Source of the DNA: Parenemella sanctibonifatiensis
GTDB lineage: Bacteria > Actinomycetota > Actinomycetes > Propionibacteriales > Propionibacteriaceae
NCBI RefSeq assembly: GCF_002250565.1
Contig: NZ_NMVJ01000001.1
Span: 868,001 to 932,000 of the forward strand
Length of the DNA stretch: 64,000 bases
Reading direction: 5' to 3'
Part shown: positions 55,492 to 64,000 of the stretch, piece by piece
Position numbering within the stretch: the stretch's first letter is position 1
How the letters are laid out: every line of letters begins with the position of its first letter
Notes under the pieces: model-generated
What the model was told of the DNA's origin: nothing
The model's input: the letters and a program-made list of their open reading frames with translations, nothing else
Databases searched by the model: none
Made by a program: the position numbers and the translations under genes

Positions 55492-56448
55492 GTGAGTAAT
55501 CCTCCTTATGGTCAATCAGGCGGCAACGGCGACGGCGGCTGGGGCCAGCAGCCCAACAACGGGGCCAACAACAACTTCGGCCAGCAGCCCGGCGAGGGCT
55601 GGGGTCAGGGCGGCCAGCAGCAGGGCGGCTTCGGCCAGAGCCCGCAGTCGGCCAACCAGCCCGGCCCGGAATGGGGCCAGGGCGGCCAGCAGCAGGGCGG
55701 TCAGTCGCAGGGCGGCCAGAGCTTCGGCCAGGGCCAGCCTCAGAGCGGCCAGTACGGTCAGGGCCAGCCCCAGGGCGGACAGGGCCAGTACGGGCAGGGA
55801 CAGCCCCAGGGGGGCCAGTACGGCCAGGGCCAGTACGGGCAGGGCCAGGGCCAGCCCCAGGGCGGCCAGCAGCAGGGCTTCGGCGGCCAGCAGGGCTTCG
55901 GGCAGCAGCCCGGCCAGCCTGCCTTTGGCCAGTCGGCCGGTTCCAAGCCGAACATTGTCGCGATCATCGCCGGTGTTGCCGTGGCGGCGCTGGTCGTGGT
56001 CGGCGCGATTTTCTTCCTGCCGAGCCTGCTCGGCGGCGGCAACCCCGAGGTCGGCGACTGCATCATCGTGGTGCAGAACGACGAGGGTGACTTCGAGCAC
56101 GAGGATGCCAGCTGCGACGACCCCAGCGAGGAGATCGTCTATCACGTGGTCCAGGCCGAGAGCGGCCCGGCCAGCTGCGGCGAGAACTACTCCGAGTACT
56201 ACGAGGAGGAGGAAGGCAGCGGCGATCGTCGCTTCACCGCCTGCCTCACCCCGATCTTCGAGTCGGGCGAGTGCCTCGCCAGCAGTGGCAGTGTCCTGGT
56301 CAAGGTGGACTGCAACGCGGTGAATGCCGAGATCAAGATCGAGCAGCGGGTCGACAGCGCCGACGAGAGCGCCTGCAGCGCCGATACGGTGCCGCTGGTG
56401 TACGAACTGCCCGCGCCGGGCATCACCTACTGCGCCACGCAGCCCTGA
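55492..56448 (+). CDS. Gly/Gln-rich membrane protein with extracellular Cys domain
   Basis: A 318-residue protein. The first 150 residues are almost only Gly, Gln, Pro, Tyr and Phe in repeated GQ(Y/G)GQGQPQGG units, a prion-like disordered region. One membrane helix follows (IVAIIAGVAVAALVVVGAIF, about 160-180). The outer part (185-318) has six or more cysteines (GDCIIVVQ, ASCDD, ASCGENY, TACLTP, GECLAS, VDCN, SACSAD, TYCATQ), like LppU/SCO3897-type domains. A leaderless GTG starts it. It may gather at a cytoplasmic condensate or the pole; that is inference. Confidence 0.85.
   Translation: MSNPPYGQSGGNGDGGWGQQPNNGANNNFGQQPGEGWGQGGQQQGGFGQSPQSANQPGPEWGQGGQQQGGQSQGGQSFGQGQPQSGQYGQGQPQGGQGQYGQGQPQGGQYGQGQYGQGQGQPQGGQQQGFGGQQGFGQQPGQPAFGQSAGSKPNIVAIIAGVAVAALVVVGAIFFLPSLLGGGNPEVGDCIIVVQNDEGDFEHEDASCDDPSEEIVYHVVQAESGPASCGENYSEYYEEEEGSGDRRFTACLTPIFESGECLASSGSVLVKVDCNAVNAEIKIEQRVDSADESACSADTVPLVYELPAPGITYCATQP
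55560..55920 (+). repeat. Irregular GQ-codon repeats in the prion-like region
   Basis: Short imperfect units built on GGCCAG, CAGGGC and TACGGCCAG run through this stretch (for example GGCCAGTACGGCCAGGGCCA near 55815). They encode the Gly/Gln-rich N-terminus and are prone to length change. Confidence 0.75.
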
Positions 56449-56575
56449 TCCCCCAGCCCTGATCGGCTGAGACTGACGGCTCCGACTCCCGCGTCCGACC
56501 AGGGCGCGGGAGTCATGCGTCCCGGGGTCGTACGCAGGATGGCTGCGACGCCGGCAGGGACACGGGCCCGCTGGC

Positions 56576-56581
56576 TACAGT
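56576..56581 (+). promoter_or_regulatory. -10 box (TACAGT) for a leaderless transcript
   Basis: TACAGT ends 7 nt before the ATG at 56589. Confidence 0.55.
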
Positions 56582-56588
56582 GCTGGCC

Positions 56589-57833
56589 ATGACCTCCCTC
56601 GCCATCGTCAATGCCCATGTCGTGCCCGTCACCGGAGACCCGTTCGACGGCTCGCTGGTGATGGAGGGGACCACCATCACCGCGCTCGGCCCGGATGTCA
56701 CCATCCCGGACGATGCGCAGATCGTCGACGCCGACGGCGCCTGGCTCACCCCGGGCCTGGTCGAGGCCCACGGTCACGTCGGCATCGCCGAGGAGTCCCA
56801 CGGTTGGGCCGGCGACGACACCAACGAATCCTCCGAGGTCAACGGCGCCCGGTTTCGCGCCCTCGACGCGATCCATCCCACCGATGAGGGCTTCCGCGAT
56901 GCGTTGTCGGGTGGGGTCACCACCATCGTGGTGAAGCCGGGATCGGCCAACCCGATCGGCGGCCAGACGGTCGCCCTGAAGACCTGGGGTCGGATCGTCG
57001 ACGAGATGGTGATCCGGGCACCGGCCTCGATCAAGTCGGCCCTGGGCGAAAACCCGAAGCGGATCCACGGCTCGGACAACAACCGGCTGCCGAAGACCCG
57101 GCAAGGCGTGGCCGCGGTGTTGCGGGAGGCGTTCACCGCCACCCGGGACCACCTGGCCGCCAAGGAGCATGCCGAGGCTGAGGGCAAGCCGTACGCCACC
57201 GATCTCACCCATGAGGCGTTGGGTCTGGTGCTGTCGGGTGAGATTCCGTGGAGTCAGCACTGCCACCGGGTCGACGACATCGCCACTGCGATCCGGATCG
57301 CCGATGAGTTCGGCTACCGGTTGATCATCGACCACGGCACCGAGGCCCACCTGATCGCCGACCTGCTGGCCGAACGCGAGCTGCCGGTGGTGATCGGGCC
57401 GCTGTTCACCGATCGCGCCAAGCAGGAACTCCAGCACCGCTCCCTCACCAACCCGGGCCGCCTGGCACGCGCCGGCGTACGGCTCGCCCTCACCACCGAC
57501 GCCCCGGTGGTGCCGATCGAGTTGCTCGTCGTGCAGGCGATCCTGGCCGTCAAGGAGGGCCTGGACCGGGACGCGGCGTTCCGCGCCATCACCCACGGCC
57601 CGGCCGAGATCATGGGCATCGGCGACCGGGTCGGCAGCCTGGCCGAGGGCAAGGACGCCGATGTCGTGCTGTGGAGCGGCGACCCGCTGGAGGTCGCCAG
57701 CCGCGCGCTGCGGGTCTGGGTCGATGGCCGCGAGGTCCACCACTACGACCCCGACACCCGCGAGGGCATCACCCTCGACCCGTACGCGACGCTCGGCACC
57801 ACCGTCGCCGGCCCGCAGCGCGGCCGCCGCTGA
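56589..57833 (+). CDS. Amidohydrolase (imidazolonepropionase-like)
   Basis: A 414-residue metal-dependent hydrolase. IVNAHVVPVTGDPFDGSLVM and ADGAWLTPGLVEAHGHVG contain the first metal motif (HxH, His-Gly-His), SQHCHRVDDI and LIIDHGTEAH the later His residues, and LALTTDAPVVP the catalytic Asp. The usual C-terminal GSLAEGKDADVVLWSGDPLE is present. Relatives hydrolyse cyclic amides or dipeptides; the substrate is not clear. The ATG at 56589 fits a leaderless promoter; MLAM at 56580 overlaps the -10 box and is rejected. Confidence 0.9.
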   Translation: MTSLAIVNAHVVPVTGDPFDGSLVMEGTTITALGPDVTIPDDAQIVDADGAWLTPGLVEAHGHVGIAEESHGWAGDDTNESSEVNGARFRALDAIHPTDEGFRDALSGGVTTIVVKPGSANPIGGQTVALKTWGRIVDEMVIRAPASIKSALGENPKRIHGSDNNRLPKTRQGVAAVLREAFTATRDHLAAKEHAEAEGKPYATDLTHEALGLVLSGEIPWSQHCHRVDDIATAIRIADEFGYRLIIDHGTEAHLIADLLAERELPVVIGPLFTDRAKQELQHRSLTNPGRLARAGVRLALTTDAPVVPIELLVVQAILAVKEGLDRDAAFRAITHGPAEIMGIGDRVGSLAEGKDADVVLWSGDPLEVASRALRVWVDGREVHHYDPDTREGITLDPYATLGTTVAGPQRGRR

Positions 57834-57922
57834 CGGCGTACCCGCCCGACCTCAGCCACCCGGCGTACGCCGGCGGCCGCACTGCGCCGCACAGGCGGCC
57901 TTGGGCTCGTCGCCGGATTGGG

Positions 57923-58833
57923 TCAGTTGGCGATCCAATTCCCATTGGCATCACGCATGTAGTCCTCGACCTCGCCCGCGACACCGATGGTGGCGTCAGT
58001 CATCACCGACAGCTGTACCGTCGCGGTGTTGTCAGTCTCCCCATCGGCCTCAACCGAGGGGAGCTCGATCTCGATTGCGTTGTCGGGATCGGTCCCGGAG
58101 GCAGCGCAATCGCCCACGACGGTGAGGGTCGAGAGGTCATCAGCAATGTAGGTGCCCGGCTCGGGCGCAGACTCGTCGAAGTCTGAGATCGGGTTGGGCG
58201 CCTTGCTGGAGGTGAGTCCCAGTGCGGTGGTGATGATCTCCGCGTCGGTGGTCTCGCCTTCACTGCCTCCGCTGAGGTGGGCATCCACCACTTCTTGACC
58301 GGTCGCGCCATCGGTGTGGAACGCCCGGCGAACATCTGGATGTTCTGTCCGATCTGCAGGGCCGTCAGACCGCGCTCCTTGCCGTTGGCGATGATCTCGT
58401 CAACCTCGGCGATCACCTCATCAATCGAGGATGCCTCGGTGCGTTCCAGAAGCGCCTCTTCAGCCCGCGCCCGTTGACCGGCGTCTGATCCTGCCGACAG
58501 GAGGCGGTCGGGTTGGCCGTCGAACTACGTGATCGCCACGTCAGCCGCGCAGACCTGCGCGTCACCGAGCGCCCTGCCGGTCACAACGATCTCGTCGATG
58601 ACAAGGTTGTCGGCGTCGGCGCCCATGACCTCGCGAAGATCGTCAGGAAGTCGGATCGTCACGTCGGCCGAAGGCTCGATGCCATTCGTCTGAAACTCAT
58701 AGACGTTGCCAGCGGAATCGCCCCCAGACTCGTCGGTCGGGGTCTCGGCCGGGCCGGAGGAGCATCCAGCAAGGGTGAGGCCAAGGATTGCGGCGGCGAG
58801 CACCGTTGCTGGTCGGTGCAATGCTTTCATCAT
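57923..58833 (-). pseudogene. Disrupted lipoprotein gene (nonsense plus frameshift)
   Basis: The start (58833) encodes a lipoprotein with lipobox LTLAGC. At 58525-58527 a TAG interrupts it after CAADVAIT, but the same frame goes on as FDGQPDRLLSAGSDAGQRAR and VIAEVDEIIANGKERGLTAL with no other stop. Near 58324-58326, after QIGQNIQMFAG, the continuing product (TDGATGQEVVDAHLSGGSEG to EDYMRDANGNWIAN) is in another frame; one G lost from the GGG there would explain it. Repaired, the protein would have about 303 residues. No family recognised. Either a young pseudogene or sequence error. Confidence 0.75.
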
Positions 58834-58965
58834 CTGTCTCGCGCTGGGGTGCGCGCCCCTCTCGGAGTGGACTCCCCGGCTCGGTTTTGAGCCAATTCGT
58901 GGAAGCCTATCGGGTCCTGGTGGCAGCGACCCCCATCACGACTTCAGGCCACGAAAGGAATGACG

Positions 58966-59006
58966 AAGGCCCCGACTCCCCCATGCTTCCAGGGGATCGG
59001 GGCCTT
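58966..59006 (-). terminator. Intrinsic terminator of tRNA-Ser(CGA)
   Basis: On the minus strand AAGGCCCCGATCCCC and GGGGAGTCGGGGCCTT pair around a 10-nt loop, 6 bp after the tRNA 3' end, followed by CGTCATTCC. Confidence 0.8.
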
Positions 59007-59011
59007 GGTTC

Positions 59012-59099
59012 TGGCGGTGACGGTGGGATTTGAACCCACGGTAGGTTTCCCTACACTCGCTTTCGAGGCGAGCACTTTCGGCCGCTCAGTCACGTCACC
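59012..59099 (-). tRNA. tRNA-Ser(CGA)
   Basis: Acceptor GGTGACG/CGTCACC, long variable arm, T-loop GTTCAAATC and anticodon loop CTCGAAA give a class II serine tRNA for UCG. Discriminator G and an encoded CCA end are present, unlike tRNA-Ser(GGA) at 45280. Confidence 0.95.
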
Positions 59100-59159
59100 G
59101 CCGAGAAGGTTAGCGCGGCTGACGCCACAGAAGCCAATCCGCGTTGATGCCGGTCGGGC

Positions 59160-60294
<1,135 letters not shown>

Positions 60295-60430
60295 GGCGTC
60301 TCCTTCACCGATCCGACTCGCACACATCGTGTCAGATGGTACCCCGGTCGGCGACCCCGTGGACGCCGCCCTGACCCCGGTCCTCACCGCGGCCCTCGCG
60401 CCCACGGGTGCGTAGGTCGGCCCCACGCCT

Positions 60431-60436
60431 TAGGCT
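60431..60436 (+). promoter_or_regulatory. -10 box (TAGGCT) for leaderless upp
   Basis: TAGGCT ends 6 nt before the GTG at 60443. Confidence 0.6.
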
Positions 60437-60442
60437 GCCCCC

Positions 60443-61084
60443 GTGGAACTGCGCATCATTGATCATCCGCTGGTGGACCACAAGCTGACGCTGCTCCGCA
60501 GCCGGGACACCGACCAGCCCACTTTTCGGCGGCTCACCGAGGAGCTCGTGACACTGCTGGCGTACGAGGCGACCCGCGAGGTCCGCACCGAGCAACACAC
60601 CGTCACCACCCCGGTCAGCCCGACCGTCGGCTCGCGACTGACCGCGCCCCAGCCACTGGTGGTGCCGATCTTGCGCGCCGGTCTGGGGATGCTGGAGGGC
60701 ATGACCCGGCTGATGCCGAGCGCCGATGTCGGCTTCGTCGGGATGGTGCGCAACGAGGAGACCCTGCAGCCGGTGACGTACGCCGAACGACTCCCCCACG
60801 ATCTGTCGGGGCGGCAGTGTTACGTGCTGGATCCGATGCTGGCCACGGGTGGTTCGCTGGGCGGCACGGTCAACTTCCTGGTCGACCGGGGCGCGGACGA
60901 CATCACCGCAATCTGCCTGCTGGCCGCTCCGGAGGGGGTCGAGAAGATGCGCGAACTCACCGCGCACCTGTCGGTCCCGTTGCGCCTGGTGGTGGCCGCC
61001 GTCGACGAACGCCTCGACGAGCACGGCTACATCGTGCCCGGGCTGGGCGATGCCGGCGACCGGCTCTACGGCGCCGCGGAATAA
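60443..61084 (+). CDS. upp: Uracil phosphoribosyltransferase
   Basis: A 213-residue salvage enzyme making UMP from uracil and [24 protein letters not shown] starts the protein, [20 protein letters not shown] and [20 protein letters not shown] contain the PRPP-binding loop, and [19 protein letters not shown] is the standard C-terminus with the uracil site. It starts at a leaderless GTG and lies divergently from the tadA pair. Monocistronic. Confidence 0.96.
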   Translation: MELRIIDHPLVDHKLTLLRSRDTDQPTFRRLTEELVTLLAYEATREVRTEQHTVTTPVSPTVGSRLTAPQPLVVPILRAGLGMLEGMTRLMPSADVGFVGMVRNEETLQPVTYAERLPHDLSGRQCYVLDPMLATGGSLGGTVNFLVDRGADDITAICLLAAPEGVEKMRELTAHLSVPLRLVVAAVDERLDEHGYIVPGLGDAGDRLYGAAE

Positions 61085-61130
61085 CGCTTGACCGGGCTCA
61101 CGCAATTTCGTTCCGGGGCGAGTGCGCGAG

Positions 61131-61149
61131 TAAGCTGACCCTAACTTTC
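61131..61149 (+). promoter_or_regulatory. Weak DtxR/IdeR-box-like site before heme oxygenase
   Basis: TAAGCTGACCCTAACTTTC matches the 19-bp DtxR consensus at about 12 positions, including the CCTAAC half. It overlaps the likely -10 element 17-35 bp before the ATG at 61166. Iron control of heme oxygenase is common, but the match is poor. Confidence 0.3.
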
Positions 61150-61165
61150 AGCGCCAGGAGTCCCG

Positions 61166-61843
61166 ATGACCGTTCGTACGCCCGAACCGACCGCCCGCCA
61201 GGCCGATCTGGGGCTGTCCGCCCGTCTTCGCAGCGCCACCTCCGAGGCCCACGAGGGCGCCGAGCAGAGCCCCTTCATGGCCAAGCTGGTCGAGGGCCGC
61301 TCCAGCGTGGATGCGGTGCTCGCCCTGATGGTGCAGCAGCACGTCCTCTACGAGGCGATGGAGAAGGTCCAGGGCAGCCTGGCGGCCGATCCGCTGCTGA
61401 CCTTCGTGCACGACCATTCGCTGGACCGCAGCGAGGCGCTGGCCGCCGACCTGCTGCGCCTGATCGGGCCGGGCTGGCAGGGCATGATCGCCCGCGACGA
61501 GCTCCCTGTGATGGACGCCACCCGCGCGTACGTCGGCCGGGTGCTCGAGGCCGATCCGGAGTGGCTGGTCGCCAACCACTACGTGCGCTATCTGGGGGAC
61601 CTGTCCGGAGGCCAGATTCTGGGCGTACTCTTCGGGCGCCATTACGGTCTGGCCGGGCTGGAGTTCTACCGCTTCCCCAACATCACCAAGGTCAAGCCCT
61701 ACAAGGACCGCTACCGGGCCCAGCTCGACCTGCTGGGCAGCCAGCATCCGGAGGCCGCCGACCGCATCGTCATCCACGCCTCCGATGCCTTCCGCCGCAA
61801 CGCTGCGTTGTTCGGTGAGTTGGAGCAGCACGTCGCCGCATGA
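61166..61843 (+). CDS. hmuO: Biliverdin-producing heme oxygenase
   Basis: A 225-residue heme oxygenase that opens heme to biliverdin, CO and iron. The proximal His lies in SARLRSATSEAHEGAEQSPF, and the distal kinked helix is HYVRYLGDLSGGQILGVLFG with the GDLSGG motif. FYRFPNITKVKPYKDRYRAQ supplies the basic residues that contact heme propionates. CAGGAG precedes the ATG. It overlaps the next gene by 4 bp. Probably provides iron from heme; no heme transporter is in the window. Confidence 0.94.
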   Translation: MTVRTPEPTARQADLGLSARLRSATSEAHEGAEQSPFMAKLVEGRSSVDAVLALMVQQHVLYEAMEKVQGSLAADPLLTFVHDHSLDRSEALAADLLRLIGPGWQGMIARDELPVMDATRAYVGRVLEADPEWLVANHYVRYLGDLSGGQILGVLFGRHYGLAGLEFYRFPNITKVKPYKDRYRAQLDLLGSQHPEAADRIVIHASDAFRRNAALFGELEQHVAA

Positions 61844-62466
61844 CTGAGTTCCTCGCCTGGCTCGACAGCCTGCCGCTCATCGTCGTGATGATCGCCTTCT
61901 GGTGCGGCGCCATGATCCGATCCAATTCGACCTATTGGATCGGCCGCTTGGCGCGCTTCGGGGTGGGCAAGGCCGTTGATCGCCACCGGGCCGCTCGAGA
62001 GCGTACGCCGGTGGGGTCCGGTGTCATTGACGCCCGCGACCCGGGCGTCGGGCTGCCGGAAGCGCCGGAGCATGCCCCTGTCGAGGAGGACGACCCCGCC
62101 CGTCTCACCCGCAAGGAACTTGCCCGCCGACTCGTCGACCGGCTCGGCCCGATCGCCGTCTCGGTCGGCTTCCTGACCGTCGGCCTGCAGACGGCCATCA
62201 TGCTGACCTCGGGCGCCATCAGGATGCCGCTGTCGCGCTTCATCCCGGCGACCATGATCGGGGCCGTGGCCTGGTCGCTGGTCTATTCGACCGTCGGCAT
62301 GGGCGTCATCGGCGCCTTCTGGGCTGCCATCCTGGGCAACCCACTCACCGCCGTTGCGCTGGTGCTCGTGGTGGCCCTCATCATCGTCGGGGCAGTGTTC
62401 CTGGATCGCCGGGTGTTGGCGTGGGCACATCGCAAGGTCGGCAGCACACCCGCCGACCCGGCCTGA
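61840..62466 (+). CDS. DedA/VTT-like membrane protein
   Basis: A 208-residue membrane protein. It starts within the heme-oxygenase stop (ATGA overlap). Features: IVVMIAFWCGAMIRSNSTYW with IGRLARFG (as in DedA's RxxxYWIGR), a hydrophilic loop (50-105), MPLSRFIPATMIGAVAWSLV (the RFIP motif of DedA proteins) and a final helix LVLVVALIIVGAVFLDRRVL. DedA proteins aid lipid flipping and envelope homeostasis. Shorter and more diverged than typical DedA. Confidence 0.75.
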   Translation: MTEFLAWLDSLPLIVVMIAFWCGAMIRSNSTYWIGRLARFGVGKAVDRHRAARERTPVGSGVIDARDPGVGLPEAPEHAPVEEDDPARLTRKELARRLVDRLGPIAVSVGFLTVGLQTAIMLTSGAIRMPLSRFIPATMIGAVAWSLVYSTVGMGVIGAFWAAILGNPLTAVALVLVVALIIVGAVFLDRRVLAWAHRKVGSTPADPA

Positions 62467-62485
62467 GCCTCAGTCGCCGGCCTGA

Positions 62486-63412
62486 TCAGTAGAAGTACGG
62501 GAACTGCGACCAGTCCGGTTCCCGCTTCTCCAGGAACGAGTCCCGGCCCTCAACGGCCTCATCGGTCATGTACGCCAGTCGGGTCGTTTCGCCGGCGAAC
62601 ACCTGCTGGCCGACCAGCCCGTCGTCGATGGCGTTGAAGGCAAACTTCAGCATCCGTTGGGCGGTCGGCGACTTGCGGCAGATCTCGGCGGCCCATTCCA
62701 GGCCGACCCGTTCCAGGTCGGCATGCGGCACCACCTCGTTGACCATGCCCATCCGGTGCGCCTGCTCGGCGTCATAGGGACGCCCCAGGAAGAAGATCTC
62801 GCGGGCAAACTTCTGGCCCACCTGACGCGCCAGGTACGCCGACCCGTAGCCGCCGTCGAAGGAACCGACATCAGCATCGGTCTGCTTGAAGCGGGCATGC
62901 TCGGCGCTGGCCAGAGTGAGGTCGCAGACGACGTGGAGCGAGTGGCCACCGCCAGCAGCCCAGCCGTTGACCAATGCGATGACCACCTTGGGCATGAAGC
63001 GGATCTGCCGCTGCACCTCGAGGATGTGGAGTCGTCCCAGCCGGGCAGCACGGTCGGCCTCATCCTCGCCGTCGGCGCGGCCGTACTCATAACCTGCCCG
63101 GCCCCGGATCCGCTGGTCGCCGCCGGAGCAGAACGCCCAGCCGCCGTCCTTGGGCGAGGGACCGTTGCCGGTCAACAGCACGCAGCCGATCTTGGGATTG
63201 GTGCGGGCATCCTCCAGCGCCGTCGCCAGTTCGTCCACCGTCTGAGGCCGGAAGGCGTTGCGCACCTCGGGCCGATTGAAGGCGATCCGCACCGCCGGCA
63301 CCTGCTTGGCGCGGTGATAGGTGATGTCGGTGAACTCGAAGCCGGGCACCGGCTCCCACAACTCCGCATCCACGACGGCTCCCGGCTGATTCTGCTCTCC
63401 ATGCATGTCCAC
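62486..63412 (-). CDS. menB: 1,4-Dihydroxy-2-naphthoyl-CoA synthase
   Basis: A 308-residue crotonase-fold enzyme of menaquinone synthesis that closes the second ring from o-succinylbenzoyl-CoA. VRIAFNRPEVRNAFRPQTVD, GGWAFCSGGDQRIRGRAGYE and VIALVNGWAAGGGHSLHVVC carry the oxyanion-hole and substrate residues; DVGSFDGGYGSAYLARQVGQ has the catalytic Asp region, and the C-terminal DWSQFPYFY is diagnostic of MenB. GTG 63412 has TAGTCT six bases upstream (leaderless); ATG 63406 is an alternative. The organism therefore respires with menaquinone. Confidence 0.95.
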   Translation of the reverse strand: MDMHGEQNQPGAVVDAELWEPVPGFEFTDITYHRAKQVPAVRIAFNRPEVRNAFRPQTVDELATALEDARTNPKIGCVLLTGNGPSPKDGGWAFCSGGDQRIRGRAGYEYGRADGEDEADRAARLGRLHILEVQRQIRFMPKVVIALVNGWAAGGGHSLHVVCDLTLASAEHARFKQTDADVGSFDGGYGSAYLARQVGQKFAREIFFLGRPYDAEQAHRMGMVNEVVPHADLERVGLEWAAEICRKSPTAQRMLKFAFNAIDDGLVGQQVFAGETTRLAYMTDEAVEGRDSFLEKREPDWSQFPYFY

Positions 63413-63418
63413 GGCTCG

Positions 63419-63424
63419 AGACTA
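63419..63424 (-). promoter_or_regulatory. -10 box (TAGTCT) for leaderless menB
   Basis: TAGTCT on the minus strand ends 6 nt before GTG 63412. Confidence 0.55.
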
Positions 63425-63433
63425 CTGGGATTT

Positions 63434-63455
63434 CGCAGATGAACGTCGGGTGAAC
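63434..63455 (-). promoter_or_regulatory. PHO-box-like repeat before menB
   Basis: Minus-strand units GTTCACCCGAC and GTTCATCTGCG are adjacent 11-mers and nearly copy the pair at 39421 (GTTCACCTCAC, GTTCATCCGGA). A further GTTCA precedes them. The site is 22-43 bp upstream of menB, at the -35 region, and could also affect the divergent gene at 63550. Confidence 0.5.
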
Positions 63456-63549
63456 TGAACCCCCGGGGCGGTAGACAAGGGCTTGTCCGTCCCCGGATGG
63501 GCATCCGCGTACCCTGCCAAGCCCGACAACCCCCGGAAAGGGAGATGCC

Positions 63550-64000
63550 ATGACTGACTCCTCAGCACGTGGCACGGGCTCGCTCAACCCTGATGCCGTC
63601 ACGGTGACCTCGGCGGCCGCCGACCTGCACAACGGCGACCTGGAGACGATGGCCCGTGACCTGGGTCAGCGTCAGGAAACGCTGCGCAAGGAGTACGCCG
63701 CCTCCACCGACCAACTGCGCGAACTGCTCGCCGCCGTCGGGGAGATCGAGGGTCAGGGGTACGCCGAGGACGGCGCGGTCCGCGCCACCGTCGACGCCCA
63801 GAACCGCATCGTCGATCTGGAGCTCAGCCCCGAAGCACTGCGGCTGGGCTCGATCGAACGACTCCGGAACGCCATCGTCGACGCCTTGGACTTCGCGTAC
63901 GCCCACGCCCAGCAGCAGATCCGCGAGGCGGGCGGCATGATCGGCGACGATGACCCCGTCCAAGCCTACCTTGATGTCATGCCGGAGGTGGCCACCGTGT
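63550..64000 (+). CDS. YbaB/EbfC-family protein, 3' end beyond the window
   Basis: 150 codons are visible to the window edge without a stop. The N-terminus is SAAADLHNGDLETMARDLGQ followed by a coiled-coil-like segment, then GEIEGQGYAEDGAVRATVDA and NRIVDLELSPEALRLGSIER, the central beta-hairpin of YbaB-like proteins, and DALDFAYAHAQQQIREAGG. Actinobacteria have several such YbaB-like proteins, often near ESX or WXG100 genes, so a secretion locus may follow. AAAGGGAG precedes the ATG. Confidence 0.8.
   Translation, partial: MTDSSARGTGSLNPDAVTVTSAAADLHNGDLETMARDLGQRQETLRKEYAASTDQLRELLAAVGEIEGQGYAEDGAVRATVDAQNRIVDLELSPEALRLGSIERLRNAIVDALDFAYAHAQQQIREAGGMIGDDDPVQAYLDVMPEVATV

Noticed and set aside
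61131-61149. Firm DtxR/IdeR operator for heme oxygenase
   Set aside because: Only about 12 of 19 positions match; it is listed with low confidence rather than claimed as a finding.

Overview
The window is about 64 kb of a GC-rich actinobacterial chromosome, most likely from the Propionibacteriales/Propionibacteriaceae. I infer this from the extreme G+C content, many leaderless starts (a TAnnnT -10 box 6-8 nt before ATG/GTG), an ileS T-box with a Shine-Dalgarno and no T-tract, DUF1707 and LytR_C proteins, a TadA-associated acidic protein, menaquinone synthesis (menB) and an actinobacterial-type aspartokinase. No phage, insertion sequence or CRISPR array was seen, but there are several decayed genes.

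Layout. 0-16 kb: C-terminus of a LacI regulator, an esterase, a large LPXTG-anchored lamin-tail/metallophosphoesterase protein, OsmC and flavin-reductase genes, lysC, a DUF1707 protein and a giant subtilase. The three intergenic regions around lysC and the DUF1707 gene carry a 51-bp repeat family. 16-23 kb: a carbohydrate locus with an ABC solute-binding lipoprotein under a LacI-type operator, two paralogous alpha/alpha-barrel-like enzymes of a family I cannot name, a Gfo/Idh/MocA dehydrogenase and a fragment of a ribulokinase-like gene. 23-33 kb: glycerol-1-phosphate dehydrogenase homologue, a lipoprotein, T-box-controlled ileS and several membrane or coiled-coil proteins of unknown role. 33.6-37.8 kb: a compact cassette (RpiB-type isomerase, unrecognised duplicated membrane protein, HAD-IIA phosphatase, FGGY kinase) that looks like a self-contained sugar or polyol pathway with a possibly new type of permease. 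38-45.4 kb: recR, ybaB, a truncated glycosyltransferase, dnaX, SRP RNA, an ArsR/SRPBCC pair, an aldo-keto reductase and tRNA-Ser(GGA).

45.4-51.2 kb is an accessory stretch: an erm-like methyltransferase remnant, dps, a second solute-binding lipoprotein, a sugar isomerase/epimerase, a chimeric remnant joining a third solute-binding protein to an alpha-L-rhamnosidase-like fragment, and an SGNH hydrolase. 51.2-64 kb is mostly housekeeping: HerA-like ATPase, LytR_C protein, rpmF, a GNAT-RNase HI fusion, a Gly/Gln-rich prion-like membrane protein, an amidohydrolase, a broken lipoprotein gene, tRNA-Ser(CGA), tadA and its partner, upp, heme oxygenase, a DedA-like protein, menB and the start of a YbaB-like gene.

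The genes suggest a soil or plant-associated heterotroph that takes up glycan fragments through orphan solute-binding lipoproteins (no ABC permeases are in the window) and processes them with hydrolases, dehydrogenases and isomerases. LacI-type operators lie in front of both intact solute-binding genes. PHO-box-like repeats lie before the phosphoesterase, the truncated glycosyltransferase and menB. The strongest candidates for something undescribed are the 51-bp intergenic repeat family, the kinase/phosphatase/isomerase cassette with its duplicated membrane protein, and the paired unknown glycan enzymes.
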